This document shows, one piece after another, positions 43,870 through 56,739 of a stretch of DNA of 64,000 nucleotides. Below the pieces are notes generated by a model. It worked only from the letters and a program-made list of their open reading frames with translations, searched no databases and was not told the DNA's origin. This stretch comes from Candidula unifasciata (taxonomy: Eukaryota; Mollusca; Gastropoda; Stylommatophora; Geomitridae). The stretch covers positions 241,549 through 305,548 of the forward strand of contig CAJHNH020000707.1 in the NCBI GenBank assembly GCA_905116865.2. Direction: 5' to 3'. The position numbers were made by a program, and so were the translations under genes. The first letter of the stretch is position 1; each line of letters starts with the position of its first letter.

Positions 43870-46738
43870 ATACAGTGCTACTATCTGTCCCTACCCCGAT
43901 TATGTGACGACAGTGCTACTATCTGTCCCTATCCCGATTACGTGACGACAGTGGTACTATCTGTCCATACCCCGATTATGTGACGACAGTGCTACTATCT
44001 GTCCCTACCCTGATTATGTGACGACAGTGCTACTATCTGTCCCTATCCCGATTACGTGACGACAGTGGTACTATCTGTCCCTACCCCGATTATGTGACGA
44101 CAGTGCTACTATCTGTCCCTACCCCGATTATGTGACGACAGTGCTACTATCTGTCCCTACCCCGATTATGTGACGACAGTGCTACTATCTGTCCCTACCC
44201 CGATTATGTGACGACAGTGGTACTATCTGTCCCTACCCCGATTATGTGACGACAGTGCTACTATCTGTCCCTACCCCGATTATGTGACGACAGTGCTACT
44301 ATCTGTCCCTACCCCGATTATGTGACGACAGTGCTACTATCTGTCCCTACCCCGATTATGTGACGACAGTGGTACTATCTGTCCCTACCCCGATTATGTG
44401 ACGACAATGCTACTATCTGTCCCTACCCCGATTATGTGACGACAGTGCTACTATCTGTCCCTACCCCGATTATGTGACGACAGTGCTACTATCTGTCCCT
44501 ACCCCGATTATGTGACGACAGTGCTACTATCTGTCCCTACCCCGATTATGTGACGACAGTGCTACTATCTGTCCCTACCCCGATTATGTGACGACAGTGC
44601 TACTATCTGTCCCTATCCCGATTACGTGACGACAGTGCTACTATCTGTCCCTACCCCGATTATGTGACGACAGTGCTACTATCTGTCCCTACCCTGATTA
44701 TGTGACGACAGTGCTACTATCTGTCCCTATCCCGATTACGTGACGACAGTGCTACTATCTGTCCCTACCCCGATTATGTGACGACAGTGCTACTATCTGT
44801 CCCTACCCCGATTATGTGACGACAGTGCTACTATCTGTCCCTACCCCGATTATGTGACGACAGTGCTACTATCTGTCCCTACCCCGATTATGTGACGACA
44901 GTGGTACTATCTGTCCCTACCCCGATTATGTGACGACAGTGCTACTATCTGTCCCTACCCCGATTTATGTGACGACAGTGCTACTATCTGTCCCTACCCC
45001 GATTATGTGACGACAGTGCTACTATCTGTCCCTACCCCGATTATGTGACGACAGTGCTACTATCTGTCCCTACCCCGATTATGTGACGACAGTGCTACTA
45101 TCTGTCCCTACCCCGATTATGTGACGACAGTGGTACTATCTGTCCCTACCCCGATTATGTGACGACAGTGCTACTATCTGTCCTACCCCGATATGTGACG
45201 ACAGTGCTACTATCGGTCCCTACCCCGATTATGTGACGACAGTGCTACTATCTGTCCCTACCCCCGATTATGTGACGACAGTGCCACTATCTGTCCCTAC
45301 CCCGATTATGTGACGACAGTGCTACTATCTGTCCCTACCCCGATTATGTGACGACAGTGCTACTATCTGTCCCTACCCCGATTATGTGACGACAGTGCTA
45401 CTATCTGTCCCTACCCCGATTATGTGACGACAGTGCTACTATCTGTCCCTACCCCGATTATGTGACGACAGTGGTACTATCTGTCCCTACTCCGATTATG
45501 TGACCACAGTGGTACTATCTGTCCCTACCCCGATTATGTGACGACAGTGGTACTATCTGTCCCTACCCCGATTATGTGACGACAGTGGTACTATCTGTCC
45601 ATACCCCGATTATGTGACCACAGTGGTACTATCTGTCCCTACCCTGATTATGTGACGACAGTGGTACTATCTGTCCCTACCCAGATTATGTGACGACAGT
45701 GCTACTATCTGTCCCTACCCCGATTATGTGACGACAGTGCTACTATCTGTCCCTACCCCGATTATGTGACGGCAAGTGCTACTATCTGTCCCTAACCCCG
45801 ATTATGTGACGACAGTGCTACTATCTGTCCCTACACCCGATTACGTGACGACAGTGCTACTATCTGTCCCTACCCCGATTATGTGACGACAGTGCTACTA
45901 TCTGTCCCTACCCCGATTATGTGACGGCAGTGCTACTATCTGTCCCTACCCCGATTATGTGACGACAGTGCTACTATCTGTCCCTACCCCGATTATGTGA
46001 CGGCAGTGCTACTATCTGTCCCTACCCCGATTATGTGACGACAGTGCTACTATCTGTCCCTACCCCGATTACGTGACGACAGTGCTACTATCTGTCCCTA
46101 CCCCGAATATGTGACGGCAGTGCTACTATCTGTCCCTACCCCGATTATGTGACGGCAGTGCTACTATCTGTCCCTACCCCGATTATGTGACGGCAGTGCT
46201 ACTATCTGTCCCTACCCCGATTATGTGACGACAGTGGTACTATCTGTCCCTGCCCCGATTATGTGACGGCAGTGCTACTATCTGTCCCTACCCCGATTAT
46301 GTGACGACAGTGCTACTATCTGTCCCTACCCCGATTATGTGACGGCAGTGCTACTATCTGTCCCTACCCCGATTATGTGACGACAGTGGTACTATCTGTC
46401 CCTGCCCCGATTATGTGACGGCAGTGCTACTATCTGTCCCTACCCCGATTATGTGACGACAGTGGTACTATCTGTCCCTTCCCCGATTATGTGACGGCAG
46501 TGCTACTATCTGTCCCTACCCCGATTATGTGACGGCAGTGCTACTATCTGTCCCTACCCCGATTATGTGACGGCAGTGCTACTATCTGTCCCTGCCCCGA
46601 TTATGTGACGGCAGTGCTACTATCTGTCCCTGCCCCGATTATGTGACGGCAGTGCTACTATCTGTCCCTACCCCGATTATGTGACGGCAGTGCTACTATC
46701 TGTCCCTGCCCCGATTATGTGACGGCAGTGCTACTATC
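43870..46738. repeat. Minisatellite, 38-bp unit, ~75 copies (largest array by length)
   Basis: Unit GTGCTACTATCTGTCCCTAC followed by CCCGATTATGTGACGACA. Stops occur in every frame. Variants are regionally clustered: TTACGTGACG near 43930-44060 and 44620-44750; GTGGTACT clusters at 45470-45680; GACGGCA replaces GACGACA increasingly from 45770 and dominates after 46400. Confidence 0.98.
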
Positions 46739-47795
46739 TGTCTGTATCTGTATCTCGTGCCATTGCTTGTCTCTGTGGTGGGATCTTCCATTTCCAAACC
46801 TCTTGCAACTTCTCGGAGTCGTCGCCACTCCCAGTTGTCATTTCACTTCAGACAAATTCCCGAGTTTACAGAAGAATCGAACACATGTCATACAGTGTGT
46901 AAGGTGAACGCCGTGGCCTTTTGGGCACTCGCTCAAACATTTTGTAAAAGGGAACAATTTGAAAGTTTTGAAAACAGAGGCTCAAACAAACACACACATA
47001 GACGCGCAAGAAAAGCACTCACAGAGTAAAAGAAAATCTCAGTTAAAGATGATAGCACAGATCACGAAAACAACAATCAAATGAAGAAATTAGACAAATA
47101 AAGAGACAACATAACCACGTTTGCACACAATAAATTACTCACTTTTTCCCAAATGGCTAACGACCGCGAATGTTTGAAGTCCGAAGAAAAAGCAAGTGAC
47201 TGCAACACTTCAAACAGCCCAACTCGCCACCAAGCAAGATTGAAAGAGAGCAGCAGTCAACATGCAGCTCTGCACCAGGTCCCAGTCACACAGCAAGAGC
47301 GGAACCCACTCCTTCGGATTCCAGAGTTGATGAAGCCTCCAAAACAAGGCAGCGCCGACGAGGGGGTGGCTACCACAGAGATCACGTGCCGCCCCGCGAG
47401 AGACAGCGGGACTATGCCAAATATTTCAGCTGGCTGCCTGACGGGACAACCCCGCTCACTTTCGCCCATCATTCATTGCAAATTTTGCTGAAAAAGAAAA
47501 CATGGCTAACTTCTGGGAAACGATTGGAATTTTTTAGAAAAATGGAGAGCCTGGAAATGTGAGTTAACCACGAATTATCTTGATATAAATATTCGCACTT
47601 GAACCTGAGTGCTTTTTGGCTGCTCTGCGCTGATGTGCCATTCTTGAGCGCCAGTTGCAACATACCCGTTTTCCTTGTTACAACGTTGATTTCAGCACAT
47701 GGGTAGTACTGCAAGGATCACTACCAGCCTAAAAACTTATTAACACTTATACGTCTCTTGTCCTGTCTTGTGACAGATCTCAAGTCTGAGTCCCA
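46739..47795. other. Unique segment with overlapping unrecognised open frames (47150-47570, +)
   Basis: An ATG at 47153 opens 112 codons to a TGA at 47489. A second plus frame, with no ATG, is open for about 120 codons over nearly the same bases and runs to about 47562; it is rich in Arg, Pro and Ser (for example TRQRRRGGGYHRDHVPPRER). The local GC and mixed composition differ from the arrays around it. Either a short exon, a transposon remnant, or chance; no family recognised. Confidence 0.25.
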
Positions 47796-48765
47796 CTGGA
47801 CTACAACATTAGACTCACCTGCACTGGACTACACCAATAGACTCACCCACACTGGACTAAAACAATAGACTCACCCACACTGGATTACAACAATAGACTC
47901 ACTGGCGCTGGACTACAACATTAGACTCACCCACACTGGACTACAACAATAGACTCACCCACACTGGACTAAAACAATAGACTCACCCACACTGGACTAC
48001 AACAATAGACTCACTAGCACTGAACTACTACAATAGACTCACTAACACCGGACTACAACAATAGACTCACCCACACCGGACTACAACAACAGACTCACAT
48101 GCACTGGACTACAGCAATAGACTCACCCACACTGGACTACAACAATAGACTAACTAACACCGGACTACAACAATAGACTCACCCACACTGGACTACAACA
48201 ATAGACTCACATGCACTGAACTACAACAATAGACTCACCCACACTGGACTACAACAATAGACTCACATGCACTGGACTACAACAATAGACTCACCCACAC
48301 CGGACTACAACAATAGACTCACGAACACTGGACTACAACAATAGACTCACTGGCGCTGGACTACAACAATAGACTCACTGGCGCTGGACTACAACAATAG
48401 ACTCACTAACACTGGACTACAACAATAGACTCACCCACACTGGACTACAACAATAGACTCACCCACACTGGACTACAACAATAGACTCACCCACACTGGA
48501 CTACAACAATAGACTCACCCACACTGGACTACAACAATAGACTCACTAACACTGGACTACAACAATAGTCCACCCGACAGTGGACTACAACAAAAGTCCA
48601 CCGACAGTGGACTACAACAAAAGTCCAACCGACAGTGGACTACAACAAAATTTCGTCCGACAGTGGACTACAACAAAATTCCACCTAACAGTGGACTACA
48701 ACAATAGCCCACCTGACAGGGGACTACAACAATAGCCCACCTGACAGTGGACTACAACAAAAGGC
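47796..48765. repeat. Minisatellite, 28-bp unit, ~34 copies
   Basis: Unit CTACAACAATAGACTCACCC followed by ACACTGGA. Right-hand copies (from about 48565) change to CTACAACAAAAGTCCACCGA and CAGTGGA. Confidence 0.97.
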
Positions 48766-48783
48766 ACTGTAATATATGTTCTG

Positions 48784-49040
48784 GATGTATGAGCCTGCAG
48801 GTCAAAGGTCTAGACACTGTTACAGCTGTTTCTGTGTGTATGAACCTCCAGGTCAGAGGTCTGGACACTGTTACAGCTGTTTCTGTGTGTATGAACCTCC
48901 AGGTCAGAGGTCTAGACACTGTTACAGCTGTTTCTGTGTGTATGAACCTCCAGGTCAGAGGTCTAGACACTGTTACAGCTGTTTCTGTGTGTATGAACCT
49001 CCAGGTCAGAGGTCTGGACACTGTTACAGCTGTTTCTAGG
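48784..49040. repeat. 51-bp tandem repeat, 5 copies, with DR1-like motif
   Basis: Unit pieces GTGTATGAACCTCCAGGTCA, GAGGTCTAGACACTGTTACA, GCTGTTTCTGT. Each copy has AGGTCA-G-AGGTCT; the first has AGGTCA-A-AGGTCT, one base short of a perfect direct repeat of nuclear-receptor half-sites with one-base spacing. In-frame readings on both strands are artefacts of 51 = 3 x 17. Confidence 0.95.
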
Positions 49041-49217
49041 TGTACGATGCTTGTTACTGAACCAATCGTCACAGATTGTATCAGACTGTCAGCCTCAAAC
49101 AGATTTACCTCCTAGAAAATGTCCTCCTGTCTGTCATAGACCAGTTCAACGTTTACAGGCCAAGCCTCCAGAGGGGTTTGAACCAGGACAAGTCTTTCTC
49201 AAGTGTGTGTAAACACA

Positions 49218-50564
49218 CACACACATACATACATACATACGTACGTACGTACATACGTACTACATACATGGGTACATACATACAGACGTACAGACAACAT
49301 ACATACATACAGTGTGGTACATACATACATACATACATACATACAACATACATACATACATACATACATACATACATGACATACATACATACAGACATAC
49401 ATACATACAACAGACATACATACATGAACATACATACACACATACATACATACATACATACATGACATACATACATACATACATACATTACATACATACA
49501 TACATACCATACATACATTACATACATTTGGGACACATACATACATGGCATACATACATACATACATACAACACATACATACATACATACATACATACAT
49601 ACATACATACACTACATACATACATCACATACATACATACATACATACATACATACATACATACGACATACATACATACATACATACATACATACATACA
49701 CGGGTTACACATGACATACATACATACATACTTTTACATACATACATACATACATACATGGTCCCATACATACATACATACATAGTCACCTACATACATA
49801 CTACATACATACATACAGTACATACATACTACATACATACATACATACATACATACATACATACATACATACTGAGTGGACATACCCCACATACATACAT
49901 ACATACATACATACATACATACATACATACATACATACATACATACATACATACATACATACATACATACATACATACATACATACATACATACATACAT
50001 ACATACATACATACATACATACATACATACATACATACATACATACATACATACATACATACATACATACATACATACATACATACATACATACATACAT
50101 ACATACATACATACATACATACATACATACATACATACATACATACATACATACATACATACATACATACATACATACATACATACATACATACATACAT
50201 ACATACATACATACATACATACATACATACATACATACATACATACATACATACATACATACATACATACATACATACATACATACATACATACATACAT
50301 ACATACATACATACATACATACATACATACATACATACATACATACATACATACATACATACATACATACATACATACATACATACATACATACATACAT
50401 ACATACATACATACATACATACATACATACATACATACATACATACATACATACATACATACATACATACATACATACATACATACATACATACATACAT
50501 ACATACATACATACATACATACATACATACATACATAACATACATACATACATACATACATACA

Positions 50565-50594
<30 letters not shown>
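49218..50594. repeat. (ACAT)n microsatellite, 1.4 kb, ~650 bp uninterrupted
   Basis: Interrupted ACAT repeats from 49218 to 49889, then about 162 uninterrupted copies to 50537, a 1-bp phase slip, and more copies to 50594 where the LTR element begins. A short ACAT tail resumes at 53142-53160 on the other side of the element. Confidence 0.98.
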
Positions 50595-50595
<1 letters not shown>

Positions 50596-51307
50596 GTAAT
50601 GAAAATATAAAGAAAGGGGGTTAAATGAACAAAGCATACATTTCAGACCACCACACGGCGTACTAATCCATCACTGTGTGAAAGGACAGAAATGGGTGAT
50701 TAGAAAGCCATGGCCTAGCCAACTATGCAGAACATCTTCATGATAACCGCCATGACATCTGACAGTGAGGGATGAAACATTCGACGAGTGCCCGTGTGCT
50801 GTGACCAGCTGAAGAGATACGTTCATCCAAACGTGACGACCAAAGACAGGTGACAGTGGAGTGATTGAGAAGGTACGCCAGAAAGAGCGGGAAAGCGGGA
50901 GAATAAAGTCAGAGCCAGGGGCTTGAGAAGGATTAGCCCCCGAAACCGCTTGAGAAGACAGTTAGGGCTTGACCGCGAGAGAAACCGGTTAGAAGAAAAC
51001 TAGTACTGTACTTCGTTAGAAGGATATGCTAAAATTGGAGTTTAGCCAGAACAGTGATTGAGTAACTCGTAGAGAGACATAAGAATAGATAGTTTTAATA
51101 TAACAAACTTTTCATATACTATTGCTTATTGAATTTATAAAGTCTGTGTGACGAGAATATTGTGAATAAACCAACTCTTGTGTAATTGTTACATCACTGG
51201 CCTTGTTCTTGAATACGATTGAAAAGAGCTACGAACTATATTCATTCAACTTGGCCGAATTAGGCACATCTATTTCTTGGGGAATGTATAGGCACGACTG
51301 TGCCACA
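50595..51307 (+). repeat. 5' LTR (713 bp)
   Basis: Starts TGTAATGAAAATATAAAG, ends ATAGGCACGACTGTGCCACA. Contains AATAAA at about 50900 and GTGAATAAACCA at about 51161, candidate polyadenylation signals. By eye about 25-30 differences from the other LTR, near 96 % identity, so the insertion is not brand new. Confidence 0.88.
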
Positions 51308-52428
51308 AGTGTGAGGATATTTGGATGCCGTGTACAGAGGTACCGCGCTCGCTACACATATTCTGTTGTTGTGTCTACATGTCATTTGTCCGACAATATT
51401 AAATATATACCGTTGTTTTGTCCCTGCCATTTAATATTTACATTTAGTTTTGCACTATGAACGTTTTTTAATCGTGTTGTACTCTCCCGGACAAGTGAAA
51501 ATCCACACGTTCGGTTGTGGTTGAAGATTACAATACCTACATGTTTTATGTTCGCTAAGAGAGTTACTGACCACAAAACCTCTCTTATACATTCTGTCAG
51601 AATGATGACTGATTTGAGTTTAACCTGACTTTACTGAGGTACACAGTTAGAAACGTACTTGGCGATAAGCCAGTCCAAAGCATGACATGATTGGTAACTG
51701 AATATAGGCCGGCTATTTCTTTACAGAAGATGCGATATGCATTAAACAGAGGAAGCAACCTCTTAAAGAAGCAACAATAGACGCTGTGGACTATCACAGT
51801 AGATAAAGGCCTGTAAATACAGGTGGTGGCATTGTACATTCGACTTGAGGAAATGCTACGATTGTTTCCGAGAAATTTCTCTCCAATTAATATACCTAAC
51901 GGTATAAGAATTATTTATATTCTGTAAAGGTTATACCTTATTATTCAGTCTATGTTGACTTTCTCAGAGATTCTATTTTCATCCTTTCTTGGGGAGATGA
52001 CATTTTCGAGTTTTACTTTATTGATAACTGGGGATACATGGCATGTCATTTCTTGTATACAAAGTTTTCAGGTTTGAGTTACCTTAAGGAGGAATACAGA
52101 TACTATTCCTTTATACTTCAGACAACTCCGCACATTCATTAGGGATACCAGTGAATAAGAGGTTGTTATGCTAATACAACGAAGGAGTTGTATCGTTTTT
52201 TTTTTTTTTTTTAATGTCTTTAGAATTATTGACTATTAGTTATTGTATGCATGTCACGTTTTCATTATACTGCATGAATTTTATGATGTTACATGTTATG
52301 TTGTATGCTTTCATTACGTGGCTAGATGTTCATATAAGGTTTAGTTGGTAGCGGGTATAATTAGAGTAGTTTTTAGTGATAAAATTGAAGATGGGAAACA
52401 ATTTTGTTAAAAAAATGTGTGTGGCGAA
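51308..52428 (+). other. LTR element interior, non-coding
   Basis: AT-rich 1.1 kb with a T16 run at about 52196-52212. No protease, RT, RNase H or integrase motif is visible in any frame, so any transposition would need proteins from a related full-length element. Confidence 0.7.
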
Positions 52429-53141
52429 TGTAATGAAATATAGGCAGAAAGGGGTTAAATGAACAAAGCATACATTTCAGACCATCACACGGCCTACTAA
52501 TCCATCACTGTGTGAAAGGACAGAAATGGGTGATTAGAAAGCCATGCCCTAGCCAACTATGCAGAACATCTTTATGATAACCACCATGACATCTGACAGT
52601 GAGGGATGAAACATTCGACGAGTGCCCGTGAGCTGTGACCAGCTGAAGAGATACGTTCATCCAAACGTGACCACCAAAGACAGGTGACAGGGGAGTGATT
52701 GAGAAGGTACGCCAGAAAGAGCGGGAAAGCGGGAGAATAAAGTCAGAGCCAGGGGCTTGAGAAGGATTAGCCCCCGAAACTGCTTGAGAAGACAGTTAGG
52801 GCTGGACCGCGAGAGAAACCGGTTAGAAGAAAACTAGTACTGTACTTCGTTAGAAGGATATGCTAAAATTTGAGTTTAGCTAGAACAGTGATTGAGTAAC
52901 TCGTAGAGAGACATAAGAATAGATAGGTACAAGATAACAAACATTTCATATACTATTGCTTATTGAATTTATGAAGTCTTTGTGACGAGAATATTGTGAA
53001 TAAACCAACCCTTGTGTAATTGTTACATCACTGGCCTTGTTCTTGAATACGATTGAAGAGAGCTACGAACTATATTCATTCAACTTGGCCGAATAAGGCA
53101 CATCTATTTCTTGGGGGATGTATAGGCACGACTGTGCCACA
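52429..53141 (+). repeat. 3' LTR (713 bp)
   Basis: Starts TGTAATGAAATATAGGCAG, ends ATAGGCACGACTGTGCCACA. Same length as the 5' LTR despite small compensating indels near the start. Followed directly by CATACATACATAC. Confidence 0.88.
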
Positions 53142-53454
53142 CATACATACATACATACACAGACACACACAGGTTTACATAACTTACATATTTATCATAT
53201 TACCTATTTTATAAGAATTTTTCGAACAAGTAACCCTACTTTTTTTTTTTTTTTTTTTTTTACATTACGAAGACCTTTGAAGGCTTACAGAAAACATCAC
53301 TGTCTGAAATCATGCAATTTTATGCAATAAAATGAGAAAATTAAAAATTATAAATATGATTACAGCATTTTGGGAGGAGGGCTCAGAGTACGCAGTACGC
53401 ACAGGTGATAGTTTAAATTACTGGTCTGCTGTTCCAACTGGGCTCATACCGTAG
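53142..53454. other. ACAT remnant, poly-T and unique spacer
   Basis: ACAT/CACA remnant to about 53172, a T22 run at about 53240-53262, then unique AT-rich DNA. Confidence 0.7.
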
Positions 53455-55565
53455 TGACTACAACCCTGTATTGGACAACAGTAGTGACTGCAACCCTGTG
53501 ATGGACAACAGTAGTGACTGCAACCCTGTGATGGACAACAGTAGTGACTACAACCCTGTGATGGACAACAGTAGTGACTACAACCCTGTGATGGACAACA
53601 GTAGTGACTGCAACCCTGTGATGGACAACAGTAGTGACTGCAACCTGTAATGGACAACAGTAGTGACTACAACCTTGTAATGGACAACAGTAGTGACTAC
53701 AACCCTGTAATGGACAACAGTAGTGACTACAACCCTGTGATGGACAACAGTAGTGACTACAACCTTGTGATGGACAACAGTAGTGACTGCAACCCTGTGA
53801 TGGACAACAGTAGTGACTACAACCCTGTAATGGACAACAGTAGTGACTACAACCCTGTGATGGACAACAGTAGTGACTACAACCCTGTGATGGACAACAG
53901 TAGTGACTACAACCCTGTGATGGACAACAGTAGTGACTACAACCCTGTGATGAACAACAGTAGTGACTACAACCCTGTAATGGACAACAGTAGTGACTAC
54001 AACTCTGTGATGGACAACAGTAGTGACTACAACCCTGTAATGGACAACAGTAGTGACTACAACTCTGTGATGGACAACAGTAGTGACTACAACTCTGTAA
54101 TGGACAACAGTAGTGACTACAACAGTAGTGACTACAACCTTGTAATGGAAACAGTAGATGATGGACAACAGTAGTGACTACAACCCTGAGATGAACAACA
54201 GTAGTGACTACAACCCTGAGATGAACAACAGTAGTGACTACAACCCTGAGATGAACAACAGTAGTGACTACAACCCTCTGATGGACAACAGTAGTGACTG
54301 CAACCCTGTGATGAACAACAGTAGTGACTACAACCCTGTAATGGACAACAGTAGTGACTACAACTCTGTGATGGACAACAGTAGTGACTACAACCCTGTA
54401 ATGGACAACAGTAGTGACTACAACTCTGTGATGGACAACAGTAGTGACTACAACCTTGTAATGGACAACAGTAGTGACTACAACCCTGAGATGAACAACA
54501 GTAGTGACTACAACCCTGTAATGGACAACAGTAGTGACTACAACCCTGTAATGAACAACAGTAGTGACTACAACCCTGTAATGGACAACAGTAGTGACTA
54601 CAACTCTGTGATGAACAACAGTAGTGACTACAACCCTGTAATGGACAACAGTAGTGACTACAACTCTGTGAAGGACAACAGTAGTGACTACAACCTTGTA
54701 ATGGACAACAGTAGTGACTACAACCCTGTGATGGACAACAGTAGTGACTACAACCCTGAGATGGACAACAGTAGTAACTACAACCCTGAGATGGACAACA
54801 GTAGTGACTACAACCCTGTAATGGACAACAGTAGTGACTACAATCCTGTAATGGACAACAGTAGTGACTACAGCCCTGTAATGGACAACAGTAGTGACTA
54901 CAGCCCTGTGATGGACAACAGTAGTGACTACAACCCGGTAATGGACAACAGTAGTGACTACAACCTTGTAATGGACAACAGTAGTGACTACAACCCTGTA
55001 ATGGACAACAGTAGTGACTACAACATGTAATGGACAACAGTAGTGACTGCAACCTTGTAATGGACAACAGTAGTGACTACAACCCTGTAATGGACAACAG
55101 TAGTGACTACAACCCTGTGATGGACAACAGTAGTGACTACAACCCTGTAATGGACAACAGTAGTGACTACAACTCTGTGATGGACAACAGTAGTGACTAC
55201 AACCCTGTGATGGACAACAGTAGTGACTACAACCCTGTGATGGACAACAGTAGTGACTGCAACCCTGTGATGGACAACAGTAGTGACTACAACATGTGAT
55301 GGACAACAGTAGTGACTGCAATCCTGTGATGGACAACAGTAGTGACCACAACCCTGTGATGGACAACAGTAGTGACTACAACCCTGTGATGGACAACAGT
55401 AGTGACTACAACATGTGATGGACAACAGTAGTGACTACAACATGTGATGGACAACAGTAGTGACTACAACCCTGAGATGGACAACAGTAGTGACTGCAAC
55501 ATGTGATGGACAACAGTAGTGACTACAACCCTGAGATGAACAACAGTAGTGACTACAACCTTGTG
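53455..55565. repeat. Minisatellite, 30-bp unit, ~70 copies
   Basis: Unit GTAGTGACTACAACCCTGTG followed by ATGGACAACA. The 30-bp period keeps several frames open: a 640-codon minus frame alternating CSHYCCPSQG and VVVTTVVHYR blocks at 1-bp slips, and plus frames of up to 290 codons (SSDYNPVMDN). Variants AACTCTG, AACCTTG, CTGAGATG and ATGAACAACA are clustered. Right-hand units lose CCCTG (CTACAACATGTGATGG). Confidence 0.97.
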
Positions 55566-56462
55566 ATATACTTTCATCTCTCTCCAGCTAATGTACATTT
55601 ATCTCTCTCCAGCTACATGTAACTTTATCTCTCCCCAGCTACATGTAACTTTATCTCTCTCCAGCTACATGTAACTTTATCTCTCTCCAGCTATATTTAC
55701 CTTTATCTCTCTCCTGCTACATGTACCTGTATTTCGCTCTAGCTATATGTACCTTTATCTCGCTCCAGCTATATGTACCTTTATCTCTCTCCAGCTACAT
55801 GTACATTTATCTCTCTATATGCACATTTATCTCTCTCCAGCTACATGCACATTTATCTCTCTCCAGCTACATGCACATTTATCTCTCTCCAGCTACATTT
55901 ACCTCTATCTCTCTCCAGCTACATGTACCTTTATCTCTCTTCAGCTATTTGCACCTTTATCTCTCTTCAGCTATATGTACCTTTATCTCTCTCCAGCTAC
56001 ATGTCCCTTTATCTCTCTTCAGCTACATGTCCCTTTATCTCTCTCCAGCTATATGCACCTTTATCTCTCTCCAGCTACATGTACCTTTATCTCTGTCCGG
56101 CTATATGTCCCTTTATCTCTCTCCAGCTATATGTACCTTTATCTCTCTTCAGCTATATGTACCGTTATCTCTCTCCAGCTATATGTACCGTTATCTCTCT
56201 CCAGCTATATGTACCGTTATCTCTCTCCAGCTATATGTAATTTTATCTGTATCCAGCTATATGCACCTTTATCTTTGTCAAGCTATATGTACTTTTATCT
56301 CTCTCCAGCTATATGTACTTTTATCTCTCTCCAGCTACATTTTCCTTTATCTCTTTCCAGCTATATGTACCTTAATCTCTTTCCAGCTATGTGTACCTTT
56401 ATCTCTCTCCAGCTATATGTACATTTATCTCTCTCCAGCTATATGTACCTTTCTCTCTCTCT
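55566..56462. repeat. Minisatellite, 26-bp unit, ~34 copies
   Basis: Unit ATCTCTCTCCAGCTATATGT followed by ACCTTT. Starts directly after the 30-bp array. All three plus frames are open (up to 304 codons) reading a 26-residue super-repeat. Confidence 0.97.
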
Positions 56463-56739
56463 CTCTTATGAAGAGAACACAGTTGTTTGACATTAGATTT
56501 GGAAAAAACATTCAAGACTGTGGAACAATAGTCGATTCATTTTTTGGATGTATGACCTTGTTTGTTCTATGTAACCTTGTTTATAGCATAAACATGAGAA
56601 GGCCACCTAAAATTATTGTCAGTTGTGAAGCTTAAGATATTTGTATTCAGTAACATTAGCCATCGGTAATGTGTCAATACAGAGCTCGTAGTGGCTTCTT
56701 CAGGTCTAAAGTTTGTAACTTTTATCTTATTATTATTAC
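56463..56739. other. Unique AT-rich spacer
   Basis: Unique DNA that is downstream (3') of the LINE remnant on the minus strand. ACCTGAAGAAGCCACTACGA on the minus strand at about 56690-56710 recalls a motif common in invertebrate LINE/Penelope tails, but I do not call it. Confidence 0.4.

Larger units (their letters stand above)
50595..53141 (+). mobile_element. Non-autonomous LTR retrotransposon inserted in the ACAT microsatellite
   Basis: Two direct repeats of exactly 713 bp (50595-51307 and 52429-53141) flank a 1121-bp interior. Each starts TGTAATGAAA and ends GTGCCACA, the canonical TG...CA ends. The flanks on both sides are ACAT repeat, with a 4-bp CATA duplication possible but not distinguishable from the microsatellite. 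The interior has no gag-pol frame: the longest open stretches are under 90 codons and unrecognised. A primer-binding site is not evident next to the left LTR (the first TGG is about 14 bases in), nor is a clear polypurine tract next to the right one. It therefore resembles a LARD/TRIM-like dependent element. Orientation plus is inferred from AATAAA signals in the LTR. Confidence 0.85.

Noticed and set aside
49153..50637. Long Tyr/Ile/His/Thr and Met/Tyr/Val/Cys frames
   Set aside because: Translations of the ACAT tetranucleotide; every frame is open.
56690..56710. Hammerhead-ribozyme-like CTGAAGAAG motif downstream of the LINE
   Set aside because: The required CTGATGA and GAAAC cores with closing stems are not present.
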